A stretch of 64,000 nucleotides of DNA, from contig CAWKGK010000009.1 in NCBI GenBank assembly GCA_963849115.1, positions 1,106,849 through 1,170,848 of the forward strand. Direction: 5' to 3'. Position numbers and translations under genes: made by a program. The notes beneath the pieces were generated by a model. The model made no database searches, was not told the DNA's origin, and worked only from the letters and a program-made list of their open reading frames with translations. This document shows positions 7,582 to 16,395 of this stretch, one piece after another. Origin of the DNA: JACDAL01 sp963849115. GTDB lineage: Bacteria; Actinomycetota; CADDZG01; WHSQ01. The number at the start of each line of letters is the position of its first letter. Position 1 is the stretch's first letter.

Positions 7582-8859
7582 TCATGGCGGAGCTCGTCCC
7601 GGCGGTTCCCTCAGCCACAGCGACGCCTGCGTGGGCTGCATGACTTTGCGAGTCACCGAAACCAGCTCGGCGGTAAGAGCGTCGAGGTCGACCTCGTCGC
7701 GAAGCCTTGCTGCGAACGCCTCTATGGTCTTGCCCGCGTCATATCTGCTGCGGTAGAAACGGCGATCGATAAACGCCTGAATGTGCGTTCGCGCGGGCCG
7801 AAACAAAGCTGCGACCGCAAGCGTGGAGACGGCTACTGAAAGCGCGGAGTCACCCGCCAGCGGATGAAGCGCTCCTTGCAAGACCGTAACGGCAAAGAGA
7901 TAAACGGCGGACAGCGTCGCGGTCAGACAAGTCCAGAGCAGCGTGCGGTTGATGATGAAATCGATGTCGTAGAGGCGGTGCTTGAGAACGGCGACGGCCA
8001 CCGCCGCGGGGATAAGCAGAGTGCTCAAGCCCCCCACGATCGCCAGCAATCCATTGTCCCGGGGAAGCTCGAAGACGTTGAAGACCAACTGGTCGGCGAG
8101 AAAGGTGACTGCAGCGTACAGGAACCACTTGATCTGCAGACGTGCGATTTCCCCCGAATGTCGGTATCGAACGACGAGCGAGGCCAAGGCCAGCAGCATG
8201 GCCAACAGCACGGCTAAGCTTCCGACCGTTGAGAGGACGTCCAGGTAGCCTTGGGAGATTAGGCCGCCGAGCGGTGCCCTTAGGTTCGGATAGCTGTAGA
8301 GCCTGGACTCGAACGCGACACCGGCCTCGACGAGCAGCGCCCCGGCCACTCCTACGCGGACGACCCAGCGCCACCGTGGGCCAGGAACGCGTCCGTCCGG
8401 GAACAAGAGGAAGAGAAACATCGTCCCCATGAGGAGTTGGGGCAGCCAGATGATCTCGCCCAGCCAGGCGAAGAATCGGGCGGCCGGAAGGCTGCCCGGC
8501 CTAACGACGAGAGCGTACTCCGCGTATCCGGCGCAGAACGCCTGGATGCCGAGTCCCAGCCCGGCCCACAGGAAGACCCAGCCCACCCGGTTTCCTGTGC
8601 GCAGCACGATGAGGAAGCCGGTGGCGGGAAATGCCAGCTCCACTGTGAAGAAGACCGCGGTCGGCCAGGAAAGCTCTCCCACGGCCACCAACAACGCAAG
8701 GCCGGCGAGGAAGAGCAGGATCGTGGCGGCAAAGGCGATCTGCGCCATGCGATGCGAGCTTTTCGGCTGCGCCAAACTATCCCGCATGCCGCCATTGTGT
8801 TCCTGCAGGCGTTCCGAAAGCGCTACGGGTGGGGCCTCGATTTGTGTTTCGCCGGGCAT
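7582..8859 (-). CDS. Multispanning membrane protein resembling the N-terminal half of a sensor kinase, lacking a kinase domain
   Basis: 425 residues. About eight to ten hydrophobic helices span residues 40-350, including FLFLLFPDGRVPGPRWRW, a motif seen in actinobacterial and chloroflexal 7TM sensor kinases and phosphatases. The C-terminus reads DRRFYRSRYDAGKTIEAFAARLRDEVDLDALTAELVSV, the linker that normally leads into a GAF or histidine kinase module. Here the protein stops about 20 residues later. It therefore looks like a stand-alone sensor module or a truncated kinase. No kinase fragment lies downstream. Function unknown. Confidence 0.75.
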   Translation of the reverse strand: MPGETQIEAPPVALSERLQEHNGGMRDSLAQPKSSHRMAQIAFAATILLFLAGLALLVAVGELSWPTAVFFTVELAFPATGFLIVLRTGNRVGWVFLWAGLGLGIQAFCAGYAEYALVVRPGSLPAARFFAWLGEIIWLPQLLMGTMFLFLLFPDGRVPGPRWRWVVRVGVAGALLVEAGVAFESRLYSYPNLRAPLGGLISQGYLDVLSTVGSLAVLLAMLLALASLVVRYRHSGEIARLQIKWFLYAAVTFLADQLVFNVFELPRDNGLLAIVGGLSTLLIPAAVAVAVLKHRLYDIDFIINRTLLWTCLTATLSAVYLFAVTVLQGALHPLAGDSALSVAVSTLAVAALFRPARTHIQAFIDRRFYRSRYDAGKTIEAFAARLRDEVDLDALTAELVSVTRKVMQPTQASLWLREPPGRAPP

Positions 8860-8887
8860 TTCTCTCGGGCCGGAGGGACCAGGTTCG

Positions 8888-9637
8888 TCAGACGATCTCG
8901 AGGATGGCCCTGATTACCGCCCACCCGCCGAGTAGGAAGACCAGAACCAATGCCGCCCGGCCGGTTACCATGACGGCGGGGCTCCCGGAGATTCTCCTCC
9001 AGCCCCCGCTTGCAGCGACGCTAAACCCGATCGCAAAGGCTGCGACGAGAACAAGTCCCCCCACACCTGTCAGAAGCAGAGGGAGCAGAACTATGCCCAG
9101 CAATGGGATCCAAAGCCACGGAGGGGCACGGCGGATCGACGGCTCGAGGCTCTCGAGGATGGGCACAAGCAACAGGCCGTAGAGGATGAAAATCGCCGCG
9201 AACATCACCACTGCCAGAGCGGCCGGGTCGAGGACGTCGAAGTCGAAGTTGTTCGGGTCGATGATCAGCCTCCCGAAGACCCCGAGCAGGAGAACGCCGA
9301 AGGCCAGGCCCCCGGCCCAACCAGTCCAGGGCAGCAAGCGCCGGATCGCCATGAAGCTCAAGCCACCCGCCGCGCCCAGGATCGCACCCGCGATCAGCAG
9401 GAACAGCGTGCCTCCGAACGAGATCTCACCCACGGTTGCCCCGAACTCGGTCTCGGTGCCCTGAACCGCGGCGGTTGAGGTAGCGGCCATCACCCGCATC
9501 GCCAGCCTCGAGCCGACCCCGCCTGCGATCAGCCCCGCGAGCGCGCCTGGGAGCATACCGACGGCCATTGCGTGCGTAAACCGAGCGGTGAACTCCTTCA
9601 CCCCCGGCGACTTCTTCACGGCTGAAGCGGTGGCCAT
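8888..9637 (-). CDS. Hypothetical integral membrane protein
   Basis: About 249 residues with roughly seven hydrophobic spans, beginning HAMAVGMLPGALAGLIAGGVGSRLAMRVMA and ending LVLVFLLGGWAVIRAILEIV. The first part recalls membrane proteins in which a GVGSRLAMR segment follows the first span, found widely in Actinobacteria but without known function. I chose the ATG at 9637 because GGAGAGGTC lies directly upstream; a longer ATG start at 9664 is less well supported. The gene ends 28 bp before the 425-residue membrane protein on the same strand, so the two may be cotranscribed. It is divergent from the LuxR-TPR regulator. Confidence 0.65.
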   Translation of the reverse strand: MATASAVKKSPGVKEFTARFTHAMAVGMLPGALAGLIAGGVGSRLAMRVMAATSTAAVQGTETEFGATVGEISFGGTLFLLIAGAILGAAGGLSFMAIRRLLPWTGWAGGLAFGVLLLGVFGRLIIDPNNFDFDVLDPAALAVVMFAAIFILYGLLLVPILESLEPSIRRAPPWLWIPLLGIVLLPLLLTGVGGLVLVAAFAIGFSVAASGGWRRISGSPAVMVTGRAALVLVFLLGGWAVIRAILEIV

Positions 9638-9849
9638 GACCTCTCCTTGCGGTTCGTGCGACAAGTCCCATTCTCTTTCCTCGCCCCAACCAAATCAAGC
9701 TCCTATAGGATGAAGGTCAGGGGCGGCAACTGGCGCGGTCGGACCGGTCGCCATCTCATGAGGGGCAGACTCAGGTAGCGTCGCGCTCGCTGCAGGGCAG
9801 GGCAGGCAGGTGGTACTCAGGCTCGCTTTGCGCGCGATTGAATACCTAG

Positions 9850-11496
9850 ATGGATGATGTCGCCGCGGTTCTCGAATCCACGCGTGAGGCATTCGCCCGC
9901 CACGATTGGCCAGCCGCTCGGGAGAGCTTCGAGGCCGTACGCGAGAACGTGGAGCTGTCGCCCGACGATCTCTCGGCCCTGGGTGACTCGGCGTGGTGGA
10001 TCGGAGATGTCGACGAAGCGCTGGCGGCGTTCGAGGGAGCCTATCGCCTGTACTTGCAGGGACAGCAACCGCGACAGGCCGCCATACATGCACTGGGTCT
10101 CGCGGTGTCGTTGTTCCTTCGCGGAGAGACAGAGCTCGGATCCGGCTGGATGAACCGCGCCCAGAGGTTGCTGCGCGACGAACCTGAGGCAGCCGAGCAC
10201 GGTTACCTCCTCTACCTCGACACCGAGGTGGCGTTCGAGCAAGGAGAGCTGGATGAGGTGATCGCAAAGGCACGCGTTCTCGGGGAGATGGGACGGCGGT
10301 ACGAAGACGCCAACCTCGCCGCCGGCGGGGTTCTCTTCGAAGGACGCGCTCTCGTCCGGCAAGGTCGGTTGAAGGAGGGCATGGGCTTCCTCGACGAAGC
10401 CATGGTGACCGTCCTGGCCGACGAGATGCTTCCCGATTGGGCGGGAAATGTCTATTGCCATCTCATGTCGGTGTTTCATGAGCTCGTCGACATTCGCCGT
10501 GCTGCAGAGTGGGTCGAAGCGACGGCGCGTTGGGTGGAGAGTCTGCCTCCGGCCGTCTTGTTCACCGCCATTTGCCGCCTGCACCGCTCCCAGGTGCTTC
10601 AGATCACGGGGGCATGGGACCAGGCCGAGCGTGAAGCCGCACGCGTGTGCCTCGACCTGGCGAACATCCACGTCGCCGGCTTGGCCGAAGGCCACTATCA
10701 GGTGGGGGAGATTCAGCGCTTGCGTGGTGAGCTGGCTGCGGCTGAAGGATCCTACGAGCGCGCCCACGAGTGTGGTCGCGACCCCCAGCCGGGCCTGGCG
10801 CTGCTTCGGCTGGCCCAGGGACGGCTCCCCGCGGCTTCGGCATCGATCCAGGCTGCTCTTGTGGCGGAGAACCAGAACCCGCTCGCACGCGCGCCGTTGT
10901 GCGCGGCCCAGATCGATATTGCCCTTGCCGCTGGAAGCATCGACACTGCACAGCGGGCATGCGATGAGCTGGAAGCGACCGCTTCCATCTATGCGACCTC
11001 AGGACTCGAGGCTATGGCGCGTCATGCTCGTGGCGCGGTCGCGCTTGCAGAAGGTCTACCGGAAGCCGCTCTTCCGATTCTGCGCGACGCATGCCGGCGA
11101 TGGCGGGAGCTCGGCGCCGACTACAACGCATCCAAGGCTTGTGTTCTGTTGGCAAGTGCCTATGAGGCACTCGGCGATGCGGATGCTGCTCGTCGCGAGC
11201 TCGATGCAGCCGCAACGGTTTTCGATCGACTCGGCGCTGTGCCTGACGCACGAGGTGTCGTCGAGTCGAGAGGGAGAAGGCGGCAGCCCGGCGGACTCAC
11301 CGAGCGAGAGGTGGAGGTGCTTGCGCTCGTCGCGAGCGGGCGCTCCAACCGTGATGTCGCGGCGGAGCTCTCCATCAGCCAGAAGACCGTCGCCCGGCAT
11401 CTCTCCAATATCTTCACCAAGCTGGGCGCGTCGACCCGAACCGAGGCGGCCGCGTACGCCTTCGAGCACGGCCTGGCACCTCCCACGCCTGGGTAG
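9850..11496 (+). CDS. LuxR-family transcriptional regulator with N-terminal TPR-like repeats
   Basis: 548 residues. Residues 1 to about 470 are alpha-helical TPR-like repeats (WPAARESFEAV, DEALAAFEGAYRLYL, AAAEGSYERAHECG and so on). The last 68 residues are a LuxR/GerE helix-turn-helix (LTEREVEVLALVASGRSNRDVAAELSISQKTVARHLSNIFTKLG). Unlike MalT-type LAL regulators it has no Walker A ATPase, so it probably senses by protein-protein contact. It is divergent from the membrane-protein pair at 7582-9637, with a 212-bp shared upstream region, and ends 108 bp before the next plus-strand genes, which it might control. Confidence 0.9.
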   Translation: MDDVAAVLESTREAFARHDWPAARESFEAVRENVELSPDDLSALGDSAWWIGDVDEALAAFEGAYRLYLQGQQPRQAAIHALGLAVSLFLRGETELGSGWMNRAQRLLRDEPEAAEHGYLLYLDTEVAFEQGELDEVIAKARVLGEMGRRYEDANLAAGGVLFEGRALVRQGRLKEGMGFLDEAMVTVLADEMLPDWAGNVYCHLMSVFHELVDIRRAAEWVEATARWVESLPPAVLFTAICRLHRSQVLQITGAWDQAEREAARVCLDLANIHVAGLAEGHYQVGEIQRLRGELAAAEGSYERAHECGRDPQPGLALLRLAQGRLPAASASIQAALVAENQNPLARAPLCAAQIDIALAAGSIDTAQRACDELEATASIYATSGLEAMARHARGAVALAEGLPEAALPILRDACRRWRELGADYNASKACVLLASAYEALGDADAARRELDAAATVFDRLGAVPDARGVVESRGRRRQPGGLTEREVEVLALVASGRSNRDVAAELSISQKTVARHLSNIFTKLGASTRTEAAAYAFEHGLAPPTPG

Positions 11497-11604
11497 ATCG
11501 ACCCATACGTCTCCTCCCAAGTTGCACACATCACCCGATGTGCGGGCGATCGCGTCCTGTTTGAATCTCTAAGCAGTAAGCGGCGGCCTAGAGGGAGGAA
11601 GCAA

Positions 11605-11919
11605 ATGCTGCACATGATCGTCAGCACCCATAACCCCGAGAGTTGCGCCTTCCGCGGCAAGGAGGAAGAGGAGCTCATGCACCACGCGGGAGACGAGTTC
11701 GAGGAATCGTTGCCCGACAGGGGGCTCGCTCTGAAGGGATCGTGGGTTAATCGCGCTGCACACGAGATCTTCATGCTGGTAGACGCCCCCAACGCGCACG
11801 CGATCGAGGAGGCGCTCCTGGCGGCTGGACTCGTAGGGAGAACCCACAGCCGGGTCCTGCCCGTGGTTGCGCTGGACGACGCCATGGACACCGACGACAA
11901 CGAAGGGGAAAGGCGATGA
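11605..11919 (+). CDS. Small hypothetical protein, DUF3303/GYD-like ferredoxin fold
   Basis: 104 residues. It starts MLHMIVSTHNPESC and contains VNRAAHEIFMLVDAPNAHAIEEALLAAGL, a strand-helix pattern typical of small alpha-beta dimeric proteins (DUF3303/GYD-like). A very good ribosome-binding site (GGAGGAAG) precedes the ATG. Its last four bases overlap the start of the methyltransferase gene (ATGA), so the two are translationally coupled. Function unknown; a role linked to the methyltransferase substrate is only a guess from context. Confidence 0.7.
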   Translation: MLHMIVSTHNPESCAFRGKEEEELMHHAGDEFEESLPDRGLALKGSWVNRAAHEIFMLVDAPNAHAIEEALLAAGLVGRTHSRVLPVVALDDAMDTDDNEGERR

Positions 11920-12971
11920 AGCTCGACGAGCAGAAACTGGAAGCGTTCCTGGATAGGTTCATTGGTGATCTCGGCGCCGCCGCGCATGCCGCTACCGTTA
12001 CCGTGGGTGAGAAGCTAGGTCTCTACAAGGCGATGGCTGTGGGCGGTCCTCAGACGCCTGCGGAGCTTGCGCACCGCACGGGTTGTGAGCCCCGTCTCGT
12101 GGAGGAGTGGGTGAACGCCCAAGCCGCCAGCGACTACTGTGTCCACGACCCGGCCACGGATCGCTACTACCTCACACCCGAACAGGCCTTTTGCCTTGCC
12201 GACGACACGAGCCCCGCGTACGTCGCCCCGCAAATGGGAATCGCCGGCGCGTTGCACAAGGACGAGCAGCGCGTTCGCAGCGCGTTCACCGGTGAGAGCA
12301 CGTTCGGCTGGCACGAGCACGATCACGACTTGTTCGAGGGGTTGAATCGAACTTCACAGGTCGACTACTTGCCTTTGATCCCGGAGTGGATACCCGCGCT
12401 GGATGGCGTCGAGGAGAAGCTGCGGTCGGGCGCGCGGGTCGCGGATGTCGGATGCGGCTACGGTGTGCCCACGATCCTGTTGGCGGAGGCATATCCGGGC
12501 TCTGTGTTTGCGGGTTTCGACTACCACTCCCACTCCATAGATGCCGCGCGCAAGGCCGCGGCCGAGGCCGGCGTTAGCGATCGCCTCACATTCGAGGTCG
12601 CCACCGGCGCCGACTTTCCTGGTGAAGGGTATGACCTGATATGCACCTTCGATGCGATCCACGACATGGGCGACCCAGTCGAAATTGCCCGCCACGTACG
12701 TACGTCCCTGGCCCCCGACGGGACCTGGCTGATCGTGGAGCTGAACGCCGGCGACACCGTGGAGGACAATCGCAACTCGCTGGGGCGGCTCCTGTACTCG
12801 GCCTCCACTTTCATCTGTGTCCCCAACGCGCTGTCGCAGGGGACTGGCAGGCCATTGGGGGCCGCCGCCGGAGAAAAGAGGCTCCGGGCGATGGCGACCG
12901 AAGCGGGGTTCACTCGTTTCCGGCGCGCCGCTGAGACGCCCTTCAGCATGGTGCTCGAAGCACGTCCCTAA
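11916..12971 (+). CDS. Class I SAM-dependent methyltransferase with N-terminal winged-helix domain
   Basis: 351 residues. Residues 1-100 form a winged-helix dimerisation domain (VGEKLGLYKAMAVGGPQTPAELAHRTGCEPRLVEEWVNA), as in O-methyltransferase-type enzymes and the Rv2258c-like group. The SAM motif VADVGCGYGVPTILLAEAYP and the acidic end of strand 2 (FAGFDYHSHSIDAARK) follow, then a motif IV-like segment YDLICTFDAIHDM. Actinobacterial relatives are annotated as transcriptional-regulator-like methyltransferases. The substrate is unknown. It is coupled to the small upstream protein by an ATGA overlap. Confidence 0.88.
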   Translation: MKLDEQKLEAFLDRFIGDLGAAAHAATVTVGEKLGLYKAMAVGGPQTPAELAHRTGCEPRLVEEWVNAQAASDYCVHDPATDRYYLTPEQAFCLADDTSPAYVAPQMGIAGALHKDEQRVRSAFTGESTFGWHEHDHDLFEGLNRTSQVDYLPLIPEWIPALDGVEEKLRSGARVADVGCGYGVPTILLAEAYPGSVFAGFDYHSHSIDAARKAAAEAGVSDRLTFEVATGADFPGEGYDLICTFDAIHDMGDPVEIARHVRTSLAPDGTWLIVELNAGDTVEDNRNSLGRLLYSASTFICVPNALSQGTGRPLGAAAGEKRLRAMATEAGFTRFRRAAETPFSMVLEARP

Positions 12972-13033
12972 GCCCGCCGCCATGACCAGTTAGCGTAGGG
13001 GCCGTCGCATAAGCCTGGAGAAGGGGACGGTCA

Positions 13034-13876
13034 ATGTGTCTGCCGGGAACCGCCGAGCTGGTCAAGCAGCGAATCGATGAGGAGGGACTCCCGCGCGTGA
13101 GCCGCAGGGCCGCGATCAAGGGCGGAGTAGCGGCGGCCGCGGCCGCAACCCTGACCGGCGGCGCCCGGGCGCTCGCCGACGACGGTCATCACGGCGGGCA
13201 TCTCTCGGACCTCACCCACGTGCTCAGCGAGGGCTTTCCCGTCTACACCTTCGATCCCCCCACACGAGAAACCGTGGTGACGGTCGAGAACGACGGCTTC
13301 TACATCCAGAAGTGGACCTTGGGCGAGCACTCGGGCACTCACATGGACTGCCCCGGGCACTTTGTGACCGACGGTCGCCGGGCTCCCGAGATGAAGCTCG
13401 AGGAGCTGCTGGCTCCGATCGTCGTAATCGACATCTCGAGGCGAGCCGCCAAGAACCCCGACGCCGCCGTGGAGGTGCGCGACCTGGTGCGGTTCGAGCG
13501 CCGCCACGGACGGATCCCAAAGGGGGCGGTAGTGGCGATGTTCTCGGGGTGGGAGACGCGGGTGGGCGATCCTGCCGCCTACAAGAACGTCGGCGCGGAC
13601 GGCAAGTACCACTTCCCCGGCTTCGGTATCGACGCGCTCGAATGGCTGCTCGACCGGCGGCACATCAGCGCCATCGGCGTCGACACTTTGAGCTTGGACG
13701 TCGGCGAGTCCACCACCTTCGAGGTCCACCTGACTCTGCTCGGCGCCGACAAGTACGGGTTGGAGAACCTCGCCCACCTCGAGTCGATACCGCCGCACGG
13801 CGCCCACGCGTACGTGGGCCTGATCCCCTGGGAAGAGGGCTCGGGAGGGCCCTGCCGCGTCATCGCAACCTGGTAG
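13034..13876 (+). CDS. Cyclase family protein (kynurenine formamidase-like), Tat-exported
   Basis: 280 residues. Residues 23-48 carry a twin-arginine signal (SRRAAIKGG followed by an alanine-rich hydrophobic stretch and ARALADD), so the enzyme is probably exported folded. The metal motif HSGTHMDCPGHF matches the HxGTHxDxPxH signature of the cyclase/formamidase (DUF/PF04199) family, which hydrolyses amide or lactone bonds using a bound divalent metal. The C-terminal half has IGVDTLSLDVGESTTFEVHLTLL, equivalent to the family's GxDxxS and H..LL segments. GAGAAGGGGAC precedes the ATG. Substrate unknown; a neighbouring hydantoinase pair might share a nitrogen-compound role, but this is speculative. 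Confidence 0.85.
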   Translation: MCLPGTAELVKQRIDEEGLPRVSRRAAIKGGVAAAAAATLTGGARALADDGHHGGHLSDLTHVLSEGFPVYTFDPPTRETVVTVENDGFYIQKWTLGEHSGTHMDCPGHFVTDGRRAPEMKLEELLAPIVVIDISRRAAKNPDAAVEVRDLVRFERRHGRIPKGAVVAMFSGWETRVGDPAAYKNVGADGKYHFPGFGIDALEWLLDRRHISAIGVDTLSLDVGESTTFEVHLTLLGADKYGLENLAHLESIPPHGAHAYVGLIPWEEGSGGPCRVIATW

Positions 13877-14109
13877 GGAGGATTTTTCGCGCTCAGCATC
13901 ACCCGCCGCCATGGCGCGCGGAAAGGTTCGCGGATCCGTGACGAGGTGCGGTCTGAGGGCTACAGTGGCCTTCAGTACAGAGGAGTTGCCGCCGGAGCAA
14001 GACGAGGCCGCCTTATGGAGTCACCGGAGTCAGCGGACAGAGCCTTCACGCGATCCTTCCGCAGGGAAGATTGCGCCAATTGCGGAGCCCAAAGCCCTTC
14101 AGGAAGAAC

Positions 14110-14358
14110 ATGGTAAAGGCCGATAATGACGGCATCATGCCAGTTATCACTTGTTTCTACTGCTCCTCCTACGCCACCGAAGAGATGCCCTTGGCGATCA
14201 ACGGTGACGAGGTACAGCTGAGGCTATGCCGACGCCACGCCAAGTCTCTCGCCCCATCAGCCCCGAAGAAGTCCCCCCGGGTTCAGGCGATCCTCCCGGC
14301 CAAGCCCAAGTCTCGCAGCTTCCGTATCCTTCGATCCCGCCTCGATCCGGCCGAGTAG
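14110..14358 (+). CDS. Small hypothetical protein with a possible zinc-binding motif
   Basis: About 82 residues. The centre reads CFYCSS and, 31 residues later, LCRRH, a CxxC...CxxH spacing that could bind one zinc. The C-terminal third is basic (PKKSPRVQ, AKPKSRSFRILRSRL), suggesting nucleic-acid contact. AGGAAG precedes the ATG at 14110; an in-frame ATG further in (just before VITCFYC) is possible. It lies 69 bp before hyuA. No family is recognised. Confidence 0.5.
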   Translation: MVKADNDGIMPVITCFYCSSYATEEMPLAINGDEVQLRLCRRHAKSLAPSAPKKSPRVQAILPAKPKSRSFRILRSRLDPAE

Positions 14359-14427
14359 CCGGCGCGGGCAGCGCCCCGCAGGCGAGATCGGAGCCGGTGC
14401 CTCCGTTGACCCGCGCTTGAGGGCTCC

Positions 14428-16395
14428 GTGACACGGGTCCGCGTCGGGATCGATGTGGGCGGGACCTTCACCGACCTGGTCGCGCTCACCGGCGAGGGCA
14501 TCGTTACCGCCAAAGTTCCCTCTACTCCCGAGAACCAGTCGCAGGGAATCATGGGCGCGCTGGCCGCGGCCGGTGTGGAAGCCGTCGAGGTGCTCGCTCA
14601 CGGAACCACCGTGGCGACCAACGCATTGCTCGAGCGCAAGGGGGCCCGCACCGCCCTCGTCACCACCGAGGGATTTCGCGACATCATCGAGATCGGGCGC
14701 CAGGATCGGCCCTCCCTCTACGATCTGACGGCCACCCGGCCCCCTCCGCTCGTGACGCGCGACCTCCGCTTCACCGTGCGCGAGCGCATGGGTTCCGAGG
14801 GCGAGATCGAGCCCCTCGACGAGGCCGGGCTCGGGGAGATCGGCACCCTTCTCGCAGAATCGGGAGCAGAGGCGGTAGCGGTCTGCTTCTTGTTCGCTTT
14901 TCTCCATCCCGCCCACGAGCGGCGCGCGGCAGAGATCCTGCGCGCCCGGCTTCCGGGTGGTGTGCGGGTGATGGCGTCCTCTGAGGTGGTGGCCGAGTTC
15001 AGGGAGTTCGAGCGCTTCTCGACGACGGTGGCGGCCGCCTACCTCACACCGCTGCTGTCCTCCTATCTCGACAAGCTGAAGGCTCGCTGCGACGAAGCCC
15101 GTCTTCCGTCCCCCCTCGTGATGCAGTCGTCGGGGGGGATCATCGACATCGAGGAGGCGGGCGCCAACGCGGCCGGGTGCGTCCTGTCCGGCCCCGCCGG
15201 GGGAGTGGTGGCCGCCGCCCACATCGCCGCCCTCTCCGGGTTCGCCGACGCCGTCAGCTTCGACATGGGGGGGACCAGCACCGATGTCGCTCCGATCATC
15301 GGGGGCCGCGTCGCGACCTCCACCGAGTCGGTGGTCGCCGGTGTGCCGCTCAAGCTGCCGATGGTCGACGTCCACACCGTGAGCGCGGGGGGCGGCTCGA
15401 TTGCCTGGAGCGACGAAGGAAAGGGCCTGCGGGTGGGACCCGGCTCGGCCGGCGCCGACCCCGGGCCTGCGGCCTATGGTCGGGGAGGTGAGGCCCCTAC
15501 GGTCACCGACGCCGACCTCACCCTCGGCTACCTGGCGGACGGCGCCACGCTGGGAGGCGAGCTGAAGCTCGATCGGGAGCGCGCGACTCGGGCGCTCGCC
15601 ACCCTCGGCGATGCGCTGAAGCTCGATGCCACGGAAACCGCCCTCGGCGTGGTGCGAGTCGCCGAGGCGGAGATGGCCCGCGCCCTGCGCGTGGTCACCG
15701 TCGAGCGCGGCATCGACCCGCGCACCTTCGCACTGGTGGCGTTCGGAGGCGCCGGTCCGATGCATGCCTGCGCCTTGGCCGAGGAGCTGTCGATAACGGC
15801 GGTACTGGTGCCGAGCGCCTCGGGAGTGTTGAGCGCGCTGGGCCTCGCGCTCTCGGACATCCGGCGGGATCGGGTCATAGCCATCCACCGCCCGCTCGAC
15901 CAGGAAGCCGGCGCCGTTCTCGAGAGCGCGTTTGTAGAGCTCGAACAACAAGCCTCCGCCGAAGGCTCCAGCCGAGAGCGCTACGCCGACCTGCGCTATG
16001 CGGCGCAATCTCACGAGCTCACGGTCGAGGCCGACGACCTCTCCGACCTGCGCGGCCGCTTCGATGAGCACCACGAGCGGCGCTACGGCTACGCGCTGCC
16101 GGACGAACGCGTGGACGTGGTCAGCCTGCGCTCGGTCGAGACGGTCCTGGTGGACGCCCCCGATCTACCGACCGTGCCCGCCCCCCAGGCCGAGCGGCCC
16201 CCTCTGCGCCGGGTCAACCTCGAGGGGGAGTGGATCGAGGTCCCGGTGTGGCAGCGGAGCGGCATGGGCGCGGGCTCGACGGTCGAGGGACCCGCCGTGG
16301 TGGAGCTGGCCGAGGCGACCTGCGTCGTGCGCCCGCAGTGGGAGGGCGTCGTCGACGACTCTGGGACATTGGTGCTGCGGGCCTCCGATGCTTGA
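14428..16395 (+). CDS. Hydantoinase/oxoprolinase subunit A (N-methylhydantoinase A type)
   Basis: 655 residues, the usual length. The N-terminal Hydant_A_N domain starts VRVGIDVGGTFTDLVAL, the actin-fold ATP phosphate-binding loop. The central hydantoinase A domain has LSGPAGGVVAAAHIAALSGFADAVSFDMGGTSTDVAPI and the family segments VDVHTVSAGGGSIAW and GPGSAGADPGPAAYGRGG. The product is the ATP-binding subunit of an enzyme that opens hydantoin or 5-oxoproline-type rings at the cost of ATP; acetone carboxylase is a relative. GTG start. Its end overlaps the start of subunit B by eight bases, as expected for an obligate heteromer. Confidence 0.93.
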   Translation: MTRVRVGIDVGGTFTDLVALTGEGIVTAKVPSTPENQSQGIMGALAAAGVEAVEVLAHGTTVATNALLERKGARTALVTTEGFRDIIEIGRQDRPSLYDLTATRPPPLVTRDLRFTVRERMGSEGEIEPLDEAGLGEIGTLLAESGAEAVAVCFLFAFLHPAHERRAAEILRARLPGGVRVMASSEVVAEFREFERFSTTVAAAYLTPLLSSYLDKLKARCDEARLPSPLVMQSSGGIIDIEEAGANAAGCVLSGPAGGVVAAAHIAALSGFADAVSFDMGGTSTDVAPIIGGRVATSTESVVAGVPLKLPMVDVHTVSAGGGSIAWSDEGKGLRVGPGSAGADPGPAAYGRGGEAPTVTDADLTLGYLADGATLGGELKLDRERATRALATLGDALKLDATETALGVVRVAEAEMARALRVVTVERGIDPRTFALVAFGGAGPMHACALAEELSITAVLVPSASGVLSALGLALSDIRRDRVIAIHRPLDQEAGAVLESAFVELEQQASAEGSSRERYADLRYAAQSHELTVEADDLSDLRGRFDEHHERRYGYALPDERVDVVSLRSVETVLVDAPDLPTVPAPQAERPPLRRVNLEGEWIEVPVWQRSGMGAGSTVEGPAVVELAEATCVVRPQWEGVVDDSGTLVLRASDA

